Numbered from the stretch's first letter, positions 55,901-62,960 are shown. The stretch: 64,000 nucleotides of DNA from JBCDBD01 sp039184335 (GCA_039184335.1 JBCDBD010000002.1:134136-198135); one strand, 5' to 3'. Program-made: numbers and translations. Notes: generated by a model from the sequence alone, not told the origin.

Positions 55901-56903
55901 TTATGGCCTTGACGCTGATCCGTCAACTTATGTACAGGAACATGTACTTGGTAACTTGGCAGCCGGATCTTATGTTGTTTATGTCATGGACGCTGCAGGT
56001 TGTATTGGAACAATTGATGTTGTGCTGACAGAACCAGACGATGCAGATCTTAACAATGACGGTATCGGGGACAGCTGCCAAGATGATATTGACGGAGATG
56101 GTGTGGCAAATTCTTTGGATGAATGCCCCAATACGCCAATGGGCACCATCGTTGATGCTACCGGATGTGAAAGGTTCACATTGCCGAATGACAATTTCAC
56201 GCTAAAGCTTACCGGGGAAACCTGTGCATCGAGCAATAACGGAAGTATTTTGCTGACAGCTATCGAAAGTTTAAACTATACAGCCACCCTTAGTCTTCAA
56301 GGCAATGTAATAGAAAACAAAGACTTCAAGACTTTTACAAGTTTTCAAGAATTGGGGGCAGGTCGTTATGACGTTTGTATTTCGATAGTTGAAGAACCAG
56401 AATTCGAGCGCTGTTTTTCAGTCGAAATAATAGAACCTGAACCATTGGAAGTTGTTTCCAAAGTTGATACTGCCGGTAAGCTTGTCACTTTAAAAATGAG
56501 CGGGGGAACTAGTTATACCATCGTGTACAATGGCCAGACAACGGTCACTACCAAAAATGAGATCACTTTGCCCATTTCGGCTGTCGAAAACCAGATTGCG
56601 GTAAAAACAGATAAAGATTGCCAAGGGATATTTTCAGACTCCTTTATTGTGGGAGTTTCCAAAATTATGGCATATCCGAATCCTGTTGAGAACGGAGAGG
56701 TCACCGTAATTCTTCCAGAAGAGCTGAGTAAAAAACCGCGCATTACCATTTATGGTAGTTCGGGCAGGCGAGTATTTGAACGTTCTTTTGAAAGCGAACA
56801 AAATTCAATCCAGCTCAACGTCAACGGATTGACTTCAGGCATTTATACCCTAAAAATTGAAACTGCATCGCAAACGGACTTCCAAAGAATAATTATCAAG
56901 TAA
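52929..56903 (+). CDS. Giant secreted beta-propeller / SprB-repeat protein, T9SS type A
   Basis: The 1324-residue protein has a signal peptide (YFLSFLSMVISAQG), a long stretch of PQQ-like propeller strands (about 20-820; VLLKLDDNGDVLWSTG, NLIWQQSYDNDGTV), thrombospondin type 3 Ca-binding repeats (DEDNDGIPDDVDNCPSIPN and IDGDGVANSLDECPNTPMG), two SprB repeats (SCFGSSDGQIQ, SCKGVSNGSIE) and a C-terminal type A sorting domain (MAYPNPVENGEVTVILP). It is probably surface-displayed, with adhesive or sensing roles. It follows the beta-helix gene by 21 nt. Confidence 0.87.
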   Translation: MKYIFTYFLSFLSMVISAQGNSTVQFNDQGDHRLQRFFQSEKHDGGILVSGKMSNADSEIPVLLKLDDNGDVLWSTGSCLEKTLHHLQGFSFMVSDDGFVYATANFSTKSISSINNAYLSNFYKIDPITGDIIWTIEDISHDKPDYLQVGFSNHFMDASASKIIFALSYDVYEGYIIDKDTGQLLETFEKNFIDQGSTNIITDAFQNVIYAEGNTLYKCNQTDFDAILWQSDFSDISEIEKIYEDKFGHLFVFSTSGYLKKIDPVLGNEVWSVRASIYGDALLDVLETNEFFYLAYEYRGNSHYIASKVNKTNGSLEWETFETIASVTANNPGASGHSGANSIDLDCNGDVFLSGEYAVDAMGKLAMGLMKINGNDGSKLADVIVDLDTDDDDSEKGFFAGLFEDKALFIGSSQIHGTYEELRSKSVLVESDSELNIIEQKNVQSGYTYASDVKQVVTRSNSTYFLLQKGADVAIVKQDENGNTIWTSTLEQNLFSQADYMAVGENFTYIATREVSREDTELYLYKIATADGAFVAKVLVYASSVDAVQTYELEVDNDSAYLYYSDFPYNTGSTVLVIHKWSGGPISDASYQNVNAIYQDKKDEDLVINYGEDLFLLDNSEIHSMNKNTLEVDSNYQAGDLYFYETRNSLQNNSIIYTFGSGVYSGKQYIQKYDLAERNLIWQQSYDNDGTVKKLALGEDGYLYAMGNTGGASNLMKLSDATGLQVWNNDFDWSTDAVNEKELSLKYDSSENQVIRYFEVLKDNADAHLHLTIYDTLGNIISEESDETVLDNVDDYRFSVNANGSLLIGGTQTENCVSNAFGILIAMQGLNTSPSDEDNDGIPDDVDNCPSIPNPNQEDEDSDGIGDACETPDPIEINIASQNISCFGSSDGQIQTNVTGGTAPLTYELLDGTGMNIIVASQSSAIFENLTAGNYIVRVQDALGQIAMGDMITIVEPTPLAVEAIVTEVSCKGVSNGSIEIIASGGTGAYLYGLDADPSTYVQEHVLGNLAAGSYVVYVMDAAGCIGTIDVVLTEPDDADLNNDGIGDSCQDDIDGDGVANSLDECPNTPMGTIVDATGCERFTLPNDNFTLKLTGETCASSNNGSILLTAIESLNYTATLSLQGNVIENKDFKTFTSFQELGAGRYDVCISIVEEPEFERCFSVEIIEPEPLEVVSKVDTAGKLVTLKMSGGTSYTIVYNGQTTVTTKNEITLPISAVENQIAVKTDKDCQGIFSDSFIVGVSKIMAYPNPVENGEVTVILPEELSKKPRITIYGSSGRRVFERSFESEQNSIQLNVNGLTSGIYTLKIETASQTDFQRIIIK

Positions 56904-56912
56904 TACGCTGCC

Positions 56913-57623
56913 ATGATGAGCTATTTTCAATGGATCTTTGTACTATTGGTTTTTGGTTTTCTGACTTCCTGTGAAAGTTCAACCGAACCAATGCCTGAAG
57001 AAGAGGAACAAATAGAAGACCCAATGTCGGTAACATTGGTTTTTCCTGAGAACAATACCGAATGCCAAGAGGGAACCATTATTGACGAATTAGTGAGCAG
57101 AGTCACTTTTCAATGGCTGGAATCAGAACATACAGACAGCTACGAAGTGCATCTAAAAAATTTGAATGACAACACCGCATCCGTACATGACAGCAATACC
57201 AATGAAGCGTCTATTATATTGGAGCGCGGCACCCCGTACAGTTGGTCTGTACTATCCAAATCTAATAAGAGCAGTAATGTTGCCGAAAGCGAAACTTGGC
57301 AGTTTTATAACGCTGGCCTTGGACAAGTAAGCCATGCCCCTTTTCCCGCTGGTCTGTTAAACCCGACCAATGGTGAAACGGTTGAAATTGCTGATGGCAC
57401 GACCATTTTGAGCTGGGCGGCATCGGATATTGACGATGACATTGTCGAGTTTGAAGTGGTTCTCGGCACAATAAATCCTCCTACAGAAATTGCAGGGGCA
57501 ACAAGTTTCAGTGAATTCAGTGTAAATCTCGATGCTGACACTACTTATTTTTGGTTCGTGAGAACCATTGATAGTCACAGCAACCTTTCAGAATCTGATA
57601 TTTTTAGTTTCCGGACAAACTAA
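56913..57623 (+). CDS. Lipoprotein with two fibronectin III-like units
   Basis: A 236-residue protein with a lipobox (VLLVFGFLTSC) and an acidic Glu/Pro linker. Two similar units follow, each ending in a Tyr-Trp strand (TPYSWSVLSKSN and DTTYFWFVRTIDSHSN), which suggests FN3 folds. It overlaps nothing but lies 9 nt after the giant protein, so the three genes form one secretion-linked operon. Function unknown. Confidence 0.75.
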   Translation: MMSYFQWIFVLLVFGFLTSCESSTEPMPEEEEQIEDPMSVTLVFPENNTECQEGTIIDELVSRVTFQWLESEHTDSYEVHLKNLNDNTASVHDSNTNEASIILERGTPYSWSVLSKSNKSSNVAESETWQFYNAGLGQVSHAPFPAGLLNPTNGETVEIADGTTILSWAASDIDDDIVEFEVVLGTINPPTEIAGATSFSEFSVNLDADTTYFWFVRTIDSHSNLSESDIFSFRTN

Positions 57624-57864
57624 ATATTCTGGCAAAAGGCAAATCCCATGTGGGGCACTATAAGCGAAGCCTTTACGGTCTAGCATGGTAAGAAAGTGGG
57701 TAGAAGCCGGGTATTCTTTCTGATAGCTTTTGATAGAAAATCAAAGGGAAATCTTATATTTTAAGTCCTGTTTATTCGTCTTTCGCCAGAGTGTTTTAAA
57801 TGGTAAAATCTCGGTTTCTGAATAATACAATAGAAAACCAAGGCATTACATCATTTAAAAGCAA

Positions 57865-57881
57865 GCAAAACTAGGTTTTGC
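57865..57881. repeat. GCAAAAC-TAG-GTTTTGC hairpin, copy 2
   Basis: Second copy of the hairpin found at 50902-50918, with the identical 7-bp stem and following GCT; surrounding AT-rich sequence (TTTTAAACATTACGC) is also similar to that after copy 1. Confidence 0.6.
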
Positions 57882-58045
57882 GCTATAAGCGTCCCAAATT
57901 CTTTTAAACATTACGCACATGTTCCGTTCTATTTTTGTAGTGTTTCAACAGGTAAGCGTTTCTGCCTACCTATCGGCAGACGTGATTCATTTCCTATTTG
58001 TTCGAAATAAGCCCGATAGGGTGGCCCTACAAGGCTTCAACCCCT

Positions 58046-58066
58046 TATACCAACTTCGTTGGTATA
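58046..58066. repeat. TATACCAAC/GTTGGTATA stem-loop
   Basis: A perfect 9-bp stem with a 3-nt loop (TTC), in non-coding sequence. There is no T run after it, so it is not a clear terminator. Confidence 0.55.
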
Positions 58067-58117
58067 TGTTCCTTAGTTTCCCAAATTCTAAAAAGAGAGC
58101 TATTGATCTTCGAGACT

Positions 58118-58150
58118 AAAAAAACCTTCGCACTCGGCACGAAGGTTTTT
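58118..58150. terminator. Bidirectional intrinsic terminator
   Basis: AAAAAAACCTTCG, a 9-nt loop and CGAAGGTTTTT form a strong stem flanked by A and T runs in both directions. On the minus strand it directly follows the tRNA-Asp 3' fragment, as in an intact tRNA gene. Confidence 0.75.
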
Positions 58151-58157
58151 AAATTCC

Positions 58158-58180
58158 AGCGGTCTGGACGGGACTCGAAC
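58158..58180 (-). tRNA. 3' fragment of a tRNA-Asp gene (truncated)
   Basis: Read on the minus strand, GTTCGAGTCCCG and TCCAGACCGCT are the T-loop, the 3' half of the T-stem and the 3' acceptor strand expected for tRNA-Asp in Bacteroidota (5' partner GGTCTGG). The 5' half of the T-stem and everything before it are missing; the sequence before it is GAAGAAAA. It is not a functional tRNA and looks like the copied end of an integration target. Confidence 0.65.
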
Positions 58181-58233
58181 TTTTCTTCAAAATGCCCTGT
58201 ATACAAGGCCTGCCAAAGGGTGGTTTTTTGGGC

Positions 58234-58267
58234 TCACCGCGCGGCTCACCTTTTAACAAAGTTTAAC
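58234..58267. repeat. Flanking repeat shared with 36727-36761
   Basis: This is the second copy of the segment next to the pseudogene at 36.8 kb. It lies directly 3' of the intact gene that follows on the minus strand. Confidence 0.7.
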
Positions 58268-58278
58268 GTTTCCTAAAT

Positions 58279-59058
58279 CTATTCAGGAACAAATGAACTC
58301 TTTTTATTCATGTGTTCAGGTACATACGTCTGGATAATATAAGGTGTTATTTTGCGCAAGGTCGCTCTATTAGTTGGGTGTAAGCCAGGAGCAGTAAAAT
58401 ATTCAATTTCCTTGTTATTTTTTTTATAATACCAAATTAATGGTTCACCAGTATCGGAAAAAAACTGATAAGCAGCGTGAACTTTTACTTTTCTCATTTT
58501 TTCTAATTTCATTTGGTCTAGTGAATCTACCGTAGTCCCAAATTGGGAAAATGGGCCTTTGTCGCATGAAACCTTGACATAAAGTGAGTCGGCCCAAGTC
58601 ATGCATTCAGCCGGTTTACTATCAAAGGACATCGGATATTTTAATGCGAGTACTGTGAGTAAAAGGGCTCCAAAAGAAATGCCGATTGAAATTATTAACA
58701 TCCTTCTGCCATTCTTTTTTTCTTCTTCCCCTTTTTCTTTGGTTTTCCTTAGTCTTTCTTGATTCTCATCTGGATTCCCAATTCTTTCACCCTGATTTTG
58801 GTTTATAAAATCAGCATAATTCTTATATCCCAAATAATCACACAAACAGGCTATAAGCTTAGGCTTTAAGTCCTCCTGCTTCCCAATCGTATCATTCTTG
58901 TAATTGGTATAGTAATCACGTAAGGTTCGTTCGCTAATTGAATACTCATAATCCTCTTGGAGCAAATCCGAAAGGTGTTGGGCCAGATGGGTTTTCTTAA
59001 TTGAACCTATTTCTTTCTCAGCTTTTTCAAACGCCAGTATTAAAAGTTTTATTGACAT
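58279..59058 (-). CDS. Single-pass membrane protein with HTH-like N-terminus
   Basis: A 259-residue protein. Residues 1-95 are helical with a pattern like a DNA-binding or homodimer domain (KTHLAQHLSDLLQEDYEYSI, SERTLRDYYTNYKND), then a Lys/Glu-rich linker (100-118), one membrane helix (LIISIGISFGALLLTVLALK) and a periplasmic domain of about 110 residues with two Cys. No named family is recognised. A truncated, mutated paralogue lies at 36.8 kb. A weak palindrome upstream (59236-59251) is correctly spaced from a -7-like element. Confidence 0.75.
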   Translation of the reverse strand: MSIKLLILAFEKAEKEIGSIKKTHLAQHLSDLLQEDYEYSISERTLRDYYTNYKNDTIGKQEDLKPKLIACLCDYLGYKNYADFINQNQGERIGNPDENQERLRKTKEKGEEEKKNGRRMLIISIGISFGALLLTVLALKYPMSFDSKPAECMTWADSLYVKVSCDKGPFSQFGTTVDSLDQMKLEKMRKVKVHAAYQFFSDTGEPLIWYYKKNNKEIEYFTAPGLHPTNRATLRKITPYIIQTYVPEHMNKKSSFVPE

Positions 59059-59235
59059 GTAATAATCTGATTATAAGCCATAAAGCTAATGTAAAAATGG
59101 AGGTTTCATGGAATTAATGTTCTGGAAATTCTTTTCCTTCATTTCTCCATCAATTAATTTTTTCTCTTCATTTCTTTGCTTCAAGAATGATTACCACTAT
59201 GCATTGCTAACATAGTATTTCTAGAAAAATCATTC

Positions 59236-59251
59236 TTACGGAAATCTATAA
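59236..59251 (-). promoter_or_regulatory. Degenerate TTACAG-type operator
   Basis: TTACGGAAATCTATAA matches TTACAGAAACCTGTAA at 13 of 16 positions. On the minus strand, TATGTTAG (59214-59207, one mismatch to TAnnTTTG) starts exactly 29.5 nt from its centre, as at 62.3 and 62.9 kb. That would drive the minus-strand membrane gene with a leader of about 140 nt. One site of this quality could be chance. Confidence 0.35.
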
Positions 59252-59358
59252 TGCGGCTAGTATTTAGCCAAATGGAAAGTAGCTAAAAACAGCCGTATAA
59301 GATTTCCACTTTCCAAAAAAGGAGTACTCCAAACTCAAAGGGGATTGGTAAAAATGAA

Positions 59359-59375
59359 TCTGAGAGAATCTCAGA
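59359..59375. promoter_or_regulatory. TCTGAGA/TCTCAGA palindrome upstream of a small lipoprotein gene
   Basis: A perfect 7-bp inverted repeat with a 3-nt centre, 37 nt before the ATG of the 51-residue lipoprotein. It may be an operator or leader hairpin; no second copy was found. Confidence 0.4.
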
Positions 59376-59411
59376 CAGCCACTCCTATCTCAAATTTTTA
59401 AAACAAATTTT

Positions 59412-59567
59412 ATGAAACGCATATTTATAGCCGTCATGGCACTGGTTTTTAATACATTCTTGTTTTCATGTAGCGAAGATTCCATCGCAGAAACAGATAC
59501 TCTTTATGAGACTCAAGCGACCGAGGGGGATGATGGGGATGTAGATGACGGAAGGGGCGACAAATAA
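59412..59567 (+). CDS. Small acidic lipoprotein (51 aa)
   Basis: The frame encodes MKRIFIAVMALVFNTFLFSC (lipobox LFSC) followed by 31 residues that are mostly acidic, ending DDGDVDDGRGDK. No family recognised. It lies upstream of the histidine kinase and is followed by a strong terminator-like palindrome, so it may be made alone or in excess of the kinase. Composition and signal peptide support it being real. Confidence 0.65.
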   Translation: MKRIFIAVMALVFNTFLFSCSEDSIAETDTLYETQATEGDDGDVDDGRGDK

Positions 59568-59586
59568 TTGAAGCCACCTTCTCCTC

Positions 59587-59616
59587 AATAAGCCATATCT
59601 TAAGATATGGCTTATT
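59587..59616 (+). terminator. Perfect 30-nt palindrome, terminator or attenuator
   Basis: AATAAGCCATATCTT and AAGATATGGCTTATT form a 15-bp inverted repeat 19 nt after the small lipoprotein gene, followed by CATTTTATTA. It would reduce read-through into the histidine kinase gene. It also lies inside an ORF extension of the kinase, which argues for the later start. Confidence 0.6.
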
Positions 59617-59651
59617 CATTTTATTACATTTACAATAGTAATAATCTGACT

Positions 59652-61592
59652 ATGCCAAATATTCGTTTCACTTTCTTATTGCCCTTACTATTTCTATTGG
59701 GGTGCGGTGAAAAAGCGAAGAATAGCACATCAAAAGAAGCGACAAGCAAAGCTCTGGAATTAGTAGAATTCAGTGACAATAAAGAACTTGAATTAATCCA
59801 AAGATTAGAAATCATAAACAGAGCACTTCAGCATAGCAAAAAAAGCCCAATTGATACCTTGGCAATTTCTATTTTATATAGGAAAAGTAATCTTCATCAC
59901 AGATTAGGACAAATTGATAGCTCATATTACTATGACAAGTTAGTATTAGCAAAATCCAAGACAATAAATAGTCATTATTATTTGGGAAAGGCTAGTCAAG
60001 GTTTAGCATATTATTTCAAGAGTATTGGTAGATATGACAGTGCATATTTTTATTACAACTATTCTAAAAATTCCTTTCAAACTTTAAAAGATAGCAGTCA
60101 GGTAGGGAGGCGTTTGATGAGCATGGGGCTAATCCAAAAAAATCAAAATGATTTTTTTGGAAGCAAAGAAACCATCACCGAAGCTTTACAGTATTTAAAA
60201 TCTAATAAAGACGTTAAGTACGTCTCTTCTTCCTATAATATATTAGCAACGAACCATAGAAAATTATTAAACTATGAGGATGCTGTAAAATTTTATTCTA
60301 AGGCAATTAGCACGACCAATTCCCAAAAGGACAAGCTTATTTATCAAAATAATTTGGCCGCTACTTATACCGACAATTCACAATACTATAATGCCATTTC
60401 ACTGCTACAATCTATTGTGCTGGATTCTATTCTTATAAATGACAAAAGGGAATTTGCAAGAGTACTGGATAACCTCGGCTATGCGAATTGGCTTTCGGGA
60501 AAAAACACAGAACCAAAAATCTTTTTTGAACCACTAAAAATTCGAAAACAAATTAATGACAAACGAGGACTAATTGCCAGTTATACACACTTGGGAGAAT
60601 TCTACTTTAAAACTAATCCAAGAAAAGCAACATCCTATTTTGATTCTGTTATTCAACTTTCGAGAACTTTAAAAATCCCAAGAGCGGAAAAAGATGCACT
60701 TAGATTTTTGATGGATATACAACCTAAAAAAATCTCTTTGCGTGACCGTTACGTCTTTTTGCAAGATAGTCTGTACGCAAAAGAGTTGGAAGTAAAGACT
60801 CAATTTGCCAAGTATAAATACGATGATAATCTCAAAAAGGAAGCTATTCTAAATCTGGAAAAAGAGAATGCAAAAAAAGAACTGGAAGCCAGTCAACAAC
60901 GAAATCAGAAGATCATATATTTGGGTGGTCTCCTTTTCATTACCTCTGTTTTAGGCCTTTCGCTTTACGGCTTTAGACAACGTACTAAACTTCTAAAACA
61001 GGAAAGTAAGGCCGAGAAGTTGGAGGCTATCCAAGAAACCGAGGCACAACTTTCCCGAAAATTACATGATGACCATGGGGGTAAAATCAATCAAGCCATG
61101 CTAATGCTGCAAAGAGGTACTGACAAATCTGCAATTTTAGATAAATTGGAATCTGTCTATAATCAAATTAGAAGTTTCTCGCGTGAAATTAATACAGTAG
61201 ATACCGGTCCTGATTTTTGGAATAGTTTGAAAGCGACTTTGGAATATATCAAACCGGTAGAAGTTGAAATGATTTTTGGTGGTGGCAAAGAACTTGATTG
61301 GTCATTAGTGTCTCATCAAACCAAAACGATAATTTTTAAGGTGCTGCAAGAGTTGGTTAAAAATATGTCGCAGCATAGTAAGGCCGAACAAACTGTGATT
61401 TTATTCAGAGACGAAAAAAAGGAACTCTCTATTTACTATGAAGATGATGGGGTCGGAGCATCAAAAAAATCGTTATTGAGAAAAAATGGACTATGGAATA
61501 CAGAAAAGCGTATTCAAGCCCTGAGCGGAAACATTACTTTTGATTCAGAAGAGGGAAAAGGCTTTCGTACCGAAATCCGAATCCCCAAATAG
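59652..61592 (+). CDS. TPR-containing sensor histidine kinase (NarX-like phospho-acceptor)
   Basis: A 646-residue kinase. A lipoprotein-like signal (FTFLLPLLFLLGC) precedes a periplasmic array of about seven TPR units (residues 70-370; SILYRKSNLHHRLGQIDSSY, GRYDSAYFYYNYSKNSFQTL). A membrane helix (IIYLGGLLFITSVLGLSLYG, near 420) and coiled coil lead to the DHp with its His in SRKLHDDHGGKINQAM and an ATPase domain (VLQELVKNMSQHSKAE, YEDDGVGAS). It is 11 nt before its partner regulator. Confidence 0.88.
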   Translation: MPNIRFTFLLPLLFLLGCGEKAKNSTSKEATSKALELVEFSDNKELELIQRLEIINRALQHSKKSPIDTLAISILYRKSNLHHRLGQIDSSYYYDKLVLAKSKTINSHYYLGKASQGLAYYFKSIGRYDSAYFYYNYSKNSFQTLKDSSQVGRRLMSMGLIQKNQNDFFGSKETITEALQYLKSNKDVKYVSSSYNILATNHRKLLNYEDAVKFYSKAISTTNSQKDKLIYQNNLAATYTDNSQYYNAISLLQSIVLDSILINDKREFARVLDNLGYANWLSGKNTEPKIFFEPLKIRKQINDKRGLIASYTHLGEFYFKTNPRKATSYFDSVIQLSRTLKIPRAEKDALRFLMDIQPKKISLRDRYVFLQDSLYAKELEVKTQFAKYKYDDNLKKEAILNLEKENAKKELEASQQRNQKIIYLGGLLFITSVLGLSLYGFRQRTKLLKQESKAEKLEAIQETEAQLSRKLHDDHGGKINQAMLMLQRGTDKSAILDKLESVYNQIRSFSREINTVDTGPDFWNSLKATLEYIKPVEVEMIFGGGKELDWSLVSHQTKTIIFKVLQELVKNMSQHSKAEQTVILFRDEKKELSIYYEDDGVGASKKSLLRKNGLWNTEKRIQALSGNITFDSEEGKGFRTEIRIPK

Positions 61593-61603
61593 TTGAATGC
61601 GAC

Positions 61604-62269
61604 ATGTTCAAAAAGGTAGTATTAGTAGAAGATTTTCAGGGAGAAAACCAAGGTATTACCGAAACCTTAACTGAAAAATTGGCCATCGAAGAATTACAAA
61701 CCGAGTTCTATTGCGACAATGCATTTAATCGCTTGAAAGTGGCCCTTAAAAACAATGATCCGTATCAGTTAATGGTCACCGATTTGTTTTTCGAAAAAGA
61801 CCATGTCAACCGAAAGCTCACTTCTGGACAGGAACTAATTAAAGTAGCAAGAGCTCAGCAACCAGAGTTAAAAATTATTGTCCACTCTATGGAAAACAAT
61901 CCTATCCAAGTCAATGCCCTTTTTAAAGAGCATAAAATCAACGGTTATGTCTGTAAGGGCCGAAGAGGAATGGTTGAGTTGGTAAATGCCGTTAACGAAG
62001 TATTTCACAATAGAACTTTTGTATCGCCCCAGCTGAATTTGACCGCCGCTAACAATTCTTTTGAATTGGATGCTTTTGATCGTGCTATATTAAAAGAACT
62101 CGCGAACGGCCTCACCAAGAAAGAAGTTTCCGATAAGTTTAAAAAAGAAAATAGGACTCCCAATAGCGAGAGTACAATTGATAAAAGAATAAGCAAGCTA
62201 TATGATGAGTATGAAGCAAAGAATACTACAAGCTTACTATTTAAACTGGCAAAGGAAGGTAAAATTTGA
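61604..62269 (+). CDS. Response regulator with LuxR-like HTH
   Basis: A 221-residue protein: receiver domain (1-130; VLVEDFQGEN, phospho-Asp in LMVTDLFFEKD near residue 60, a Lys near VCKGRRG) and a C-terminal helix-turn-helix (FDRAILKELANGLTKKEVSD, ESTIDKRISKLY). It is the partner of the TPR kinase. The receiver is atypical in that the usual DD pair is reduced to ED. A palindrome with a -7 element lies immediately downstream, before a small gene, and may be one of its targets. Confidence 0.85.
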   Translation: MFKKVVLVEDFQGENQGITETLTEKLAIEELQTEFYCDNAFNRLKVALKNNDPYQLMVTDLFFEKDHVNRKLTSGQELIKVARAQQPELKIIVHSMENNPIQVNALFKEHKINGYVCKGRRGMVELVNAVNEVFHNRTFVSPQLNLTAANNSFELDAFDRAILKELANGLTKKEVSDKFKKENRTPNSESTIDKRISKLYDEYEAKNTTSLLFKLAKEGKI

Positions 62270-62316
62270 CATTTAGTTTTTACTGAAACCCAGTTGTTAA
62301 AACAAATTTAGATCCC

Positions 62317-62361
62317 TTACAGAAACCTGTAAGGGATTATTTTTTAATGGCCTTAGGTTTG
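62317..62361 (+). promoter_or_regulatory. TTACAGAAACCTGTAA operator and -7 element
   Basis: The 16-nt palindrome is at 62317-62332; its arms extend to 9 bp with flanking CCC/GGG. TAGGTTTG (62354-62361), a perfect TAnnTTTG, begins 29.5 nt from its centre and is 29 nt before the ATG of the small gene. The sequence from the operator to the -7 element is nearly the same as at 62889-62933. The palindrome may also terminate the regulator's transcript. Confidence 0.65.
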
Positions 62362-62389
62362 GGTTAGTATTAATTAAAAACTAAATATT

Positions 62390-62560
62390 ATGCCAAAAGT
62401 ACCATTAGGGACAACCAGAAAAACTGGTGAGAAATGTCCCGAATCAGGAGTTTGGGAAGCACAAAGCTCCCCATCAACAACCATCCCTTTGTCTAAGGGA
62501 GAAACATTTCCTCCTTATAATAACAAGGCAGTTACTTGGAAATTAATTTCTTACGCCTAA
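62390..62560 (+). CDS. YjzC-like small soluble protein (56 aa)
   Basis: MPKVPLGTTRKTGEKCPESG then VWEAQSSPSTTIPLSKGETF and PPYNNKAVTWKLI. The pattern (TGxxCPxSGVW ... PLSxGxTFPP) is like the YjzC family of small proteins, in which a Cys or Pro-Asn precedes SGVY. Function unknown. The conserved promoter and a clean reading frame support expression. Confidence 0.65.
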   Translation: MPKVPLGTTRKTGEKCPESGVWEAQSSPSTTIPLSKGETFPPYNNKAVTWKLISYA

Positions 62561-62610
62561 AGTATTTAGAGCCCATGATACTTATTATGGGCTTCAAAAT
62601 TCAATGTAAA

Positions 62611-62829
62611 ATGAAAACAATACTATTTATTACATTACTATTCGCGTTCTCTTTTGACTATCCTATCCAAAAAGAAGTCCAAGTCTACATCTGTAAAGGA
62701 AAAGGCAGTAAACGATATCATTACGCAAAAACATGCCGAGGGCTTTCCCGTTGCTCTACCAAAATCCATGAGGTCACTTTGAAAGAGGCAAAAAAAATGG
62801 GTAGAACGCTCTGCGGATGGGAAGATTAG
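62611..62829 (+). CDS. Small exported Cys-rich protein
   Basis: A 72-residue protein: signal peptide MKTILFITLLFAFSFDYPIQ and a compact domain with four Cys and a conserved His (VYICKGKGSKRYHYAKTC, RGLSRCSTKIHEV, RTLCGWED). The Cys/His spacing suggests a zinc- or disulfide-stabilised fold; similar domains occur beside nucleases, but I cannot name a function. It lies 50 nt after the YjzC-like gene and may share its promoter. Confidence 0.6.
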   Translation: MKTILFITLLFAFSFDYPIQKEVQVYICKGKGSKRYHYAKTCRGLSRCSTKIHEVTLKEAKKMGRTLCGWED

Positions 62830-62888
62830 TCCTCATTTCAACAACAACACTGCGCATTTAAAAATCTTTTTGACATCACTTCTTTGTT

Positions 62889-62933
62889 TTACAGATATCT
62901 GTAAGGAATTCTTTTTTAATGCCTTTAGGTTTG
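62889..62933 (+). promoter_or_regulatory. TTACAGATATCTGTAA operator and -7 element
   Basis: Palindrome at 62889-62904 and TAGGTTTG at 62926-62933, again 29.5 nt from the centre, 28 nt before the DUF1508 ATG. Arms and the intervening TTTTTTAATG and CCTTTAGG match the promoter at 62.3 kb. Confidence 0.65.
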
Positions 62934-62960
62934 GGTAAACAAAATAAAAACTAAAAAATC

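Larger units (their letters stand above)
57624..58117. other. Non-coding interval with several stem-loops
   Basis: No gene supported. Three strong stems are present: the GCAAAAC hairpin (57865-57881), CTGCC/GGCAG (57962-57979) and TATACCAAC/GTTGGTATA (58046-58066). A 66-codon frame at 57919 spans two stems and is rejected. Confidence 0.55.

Noticed and set aside
57919..58119. Plus-strand frame of 66 codons
   Set aside because: It runs through two perfect stem-loops and has no similarity to a known family.
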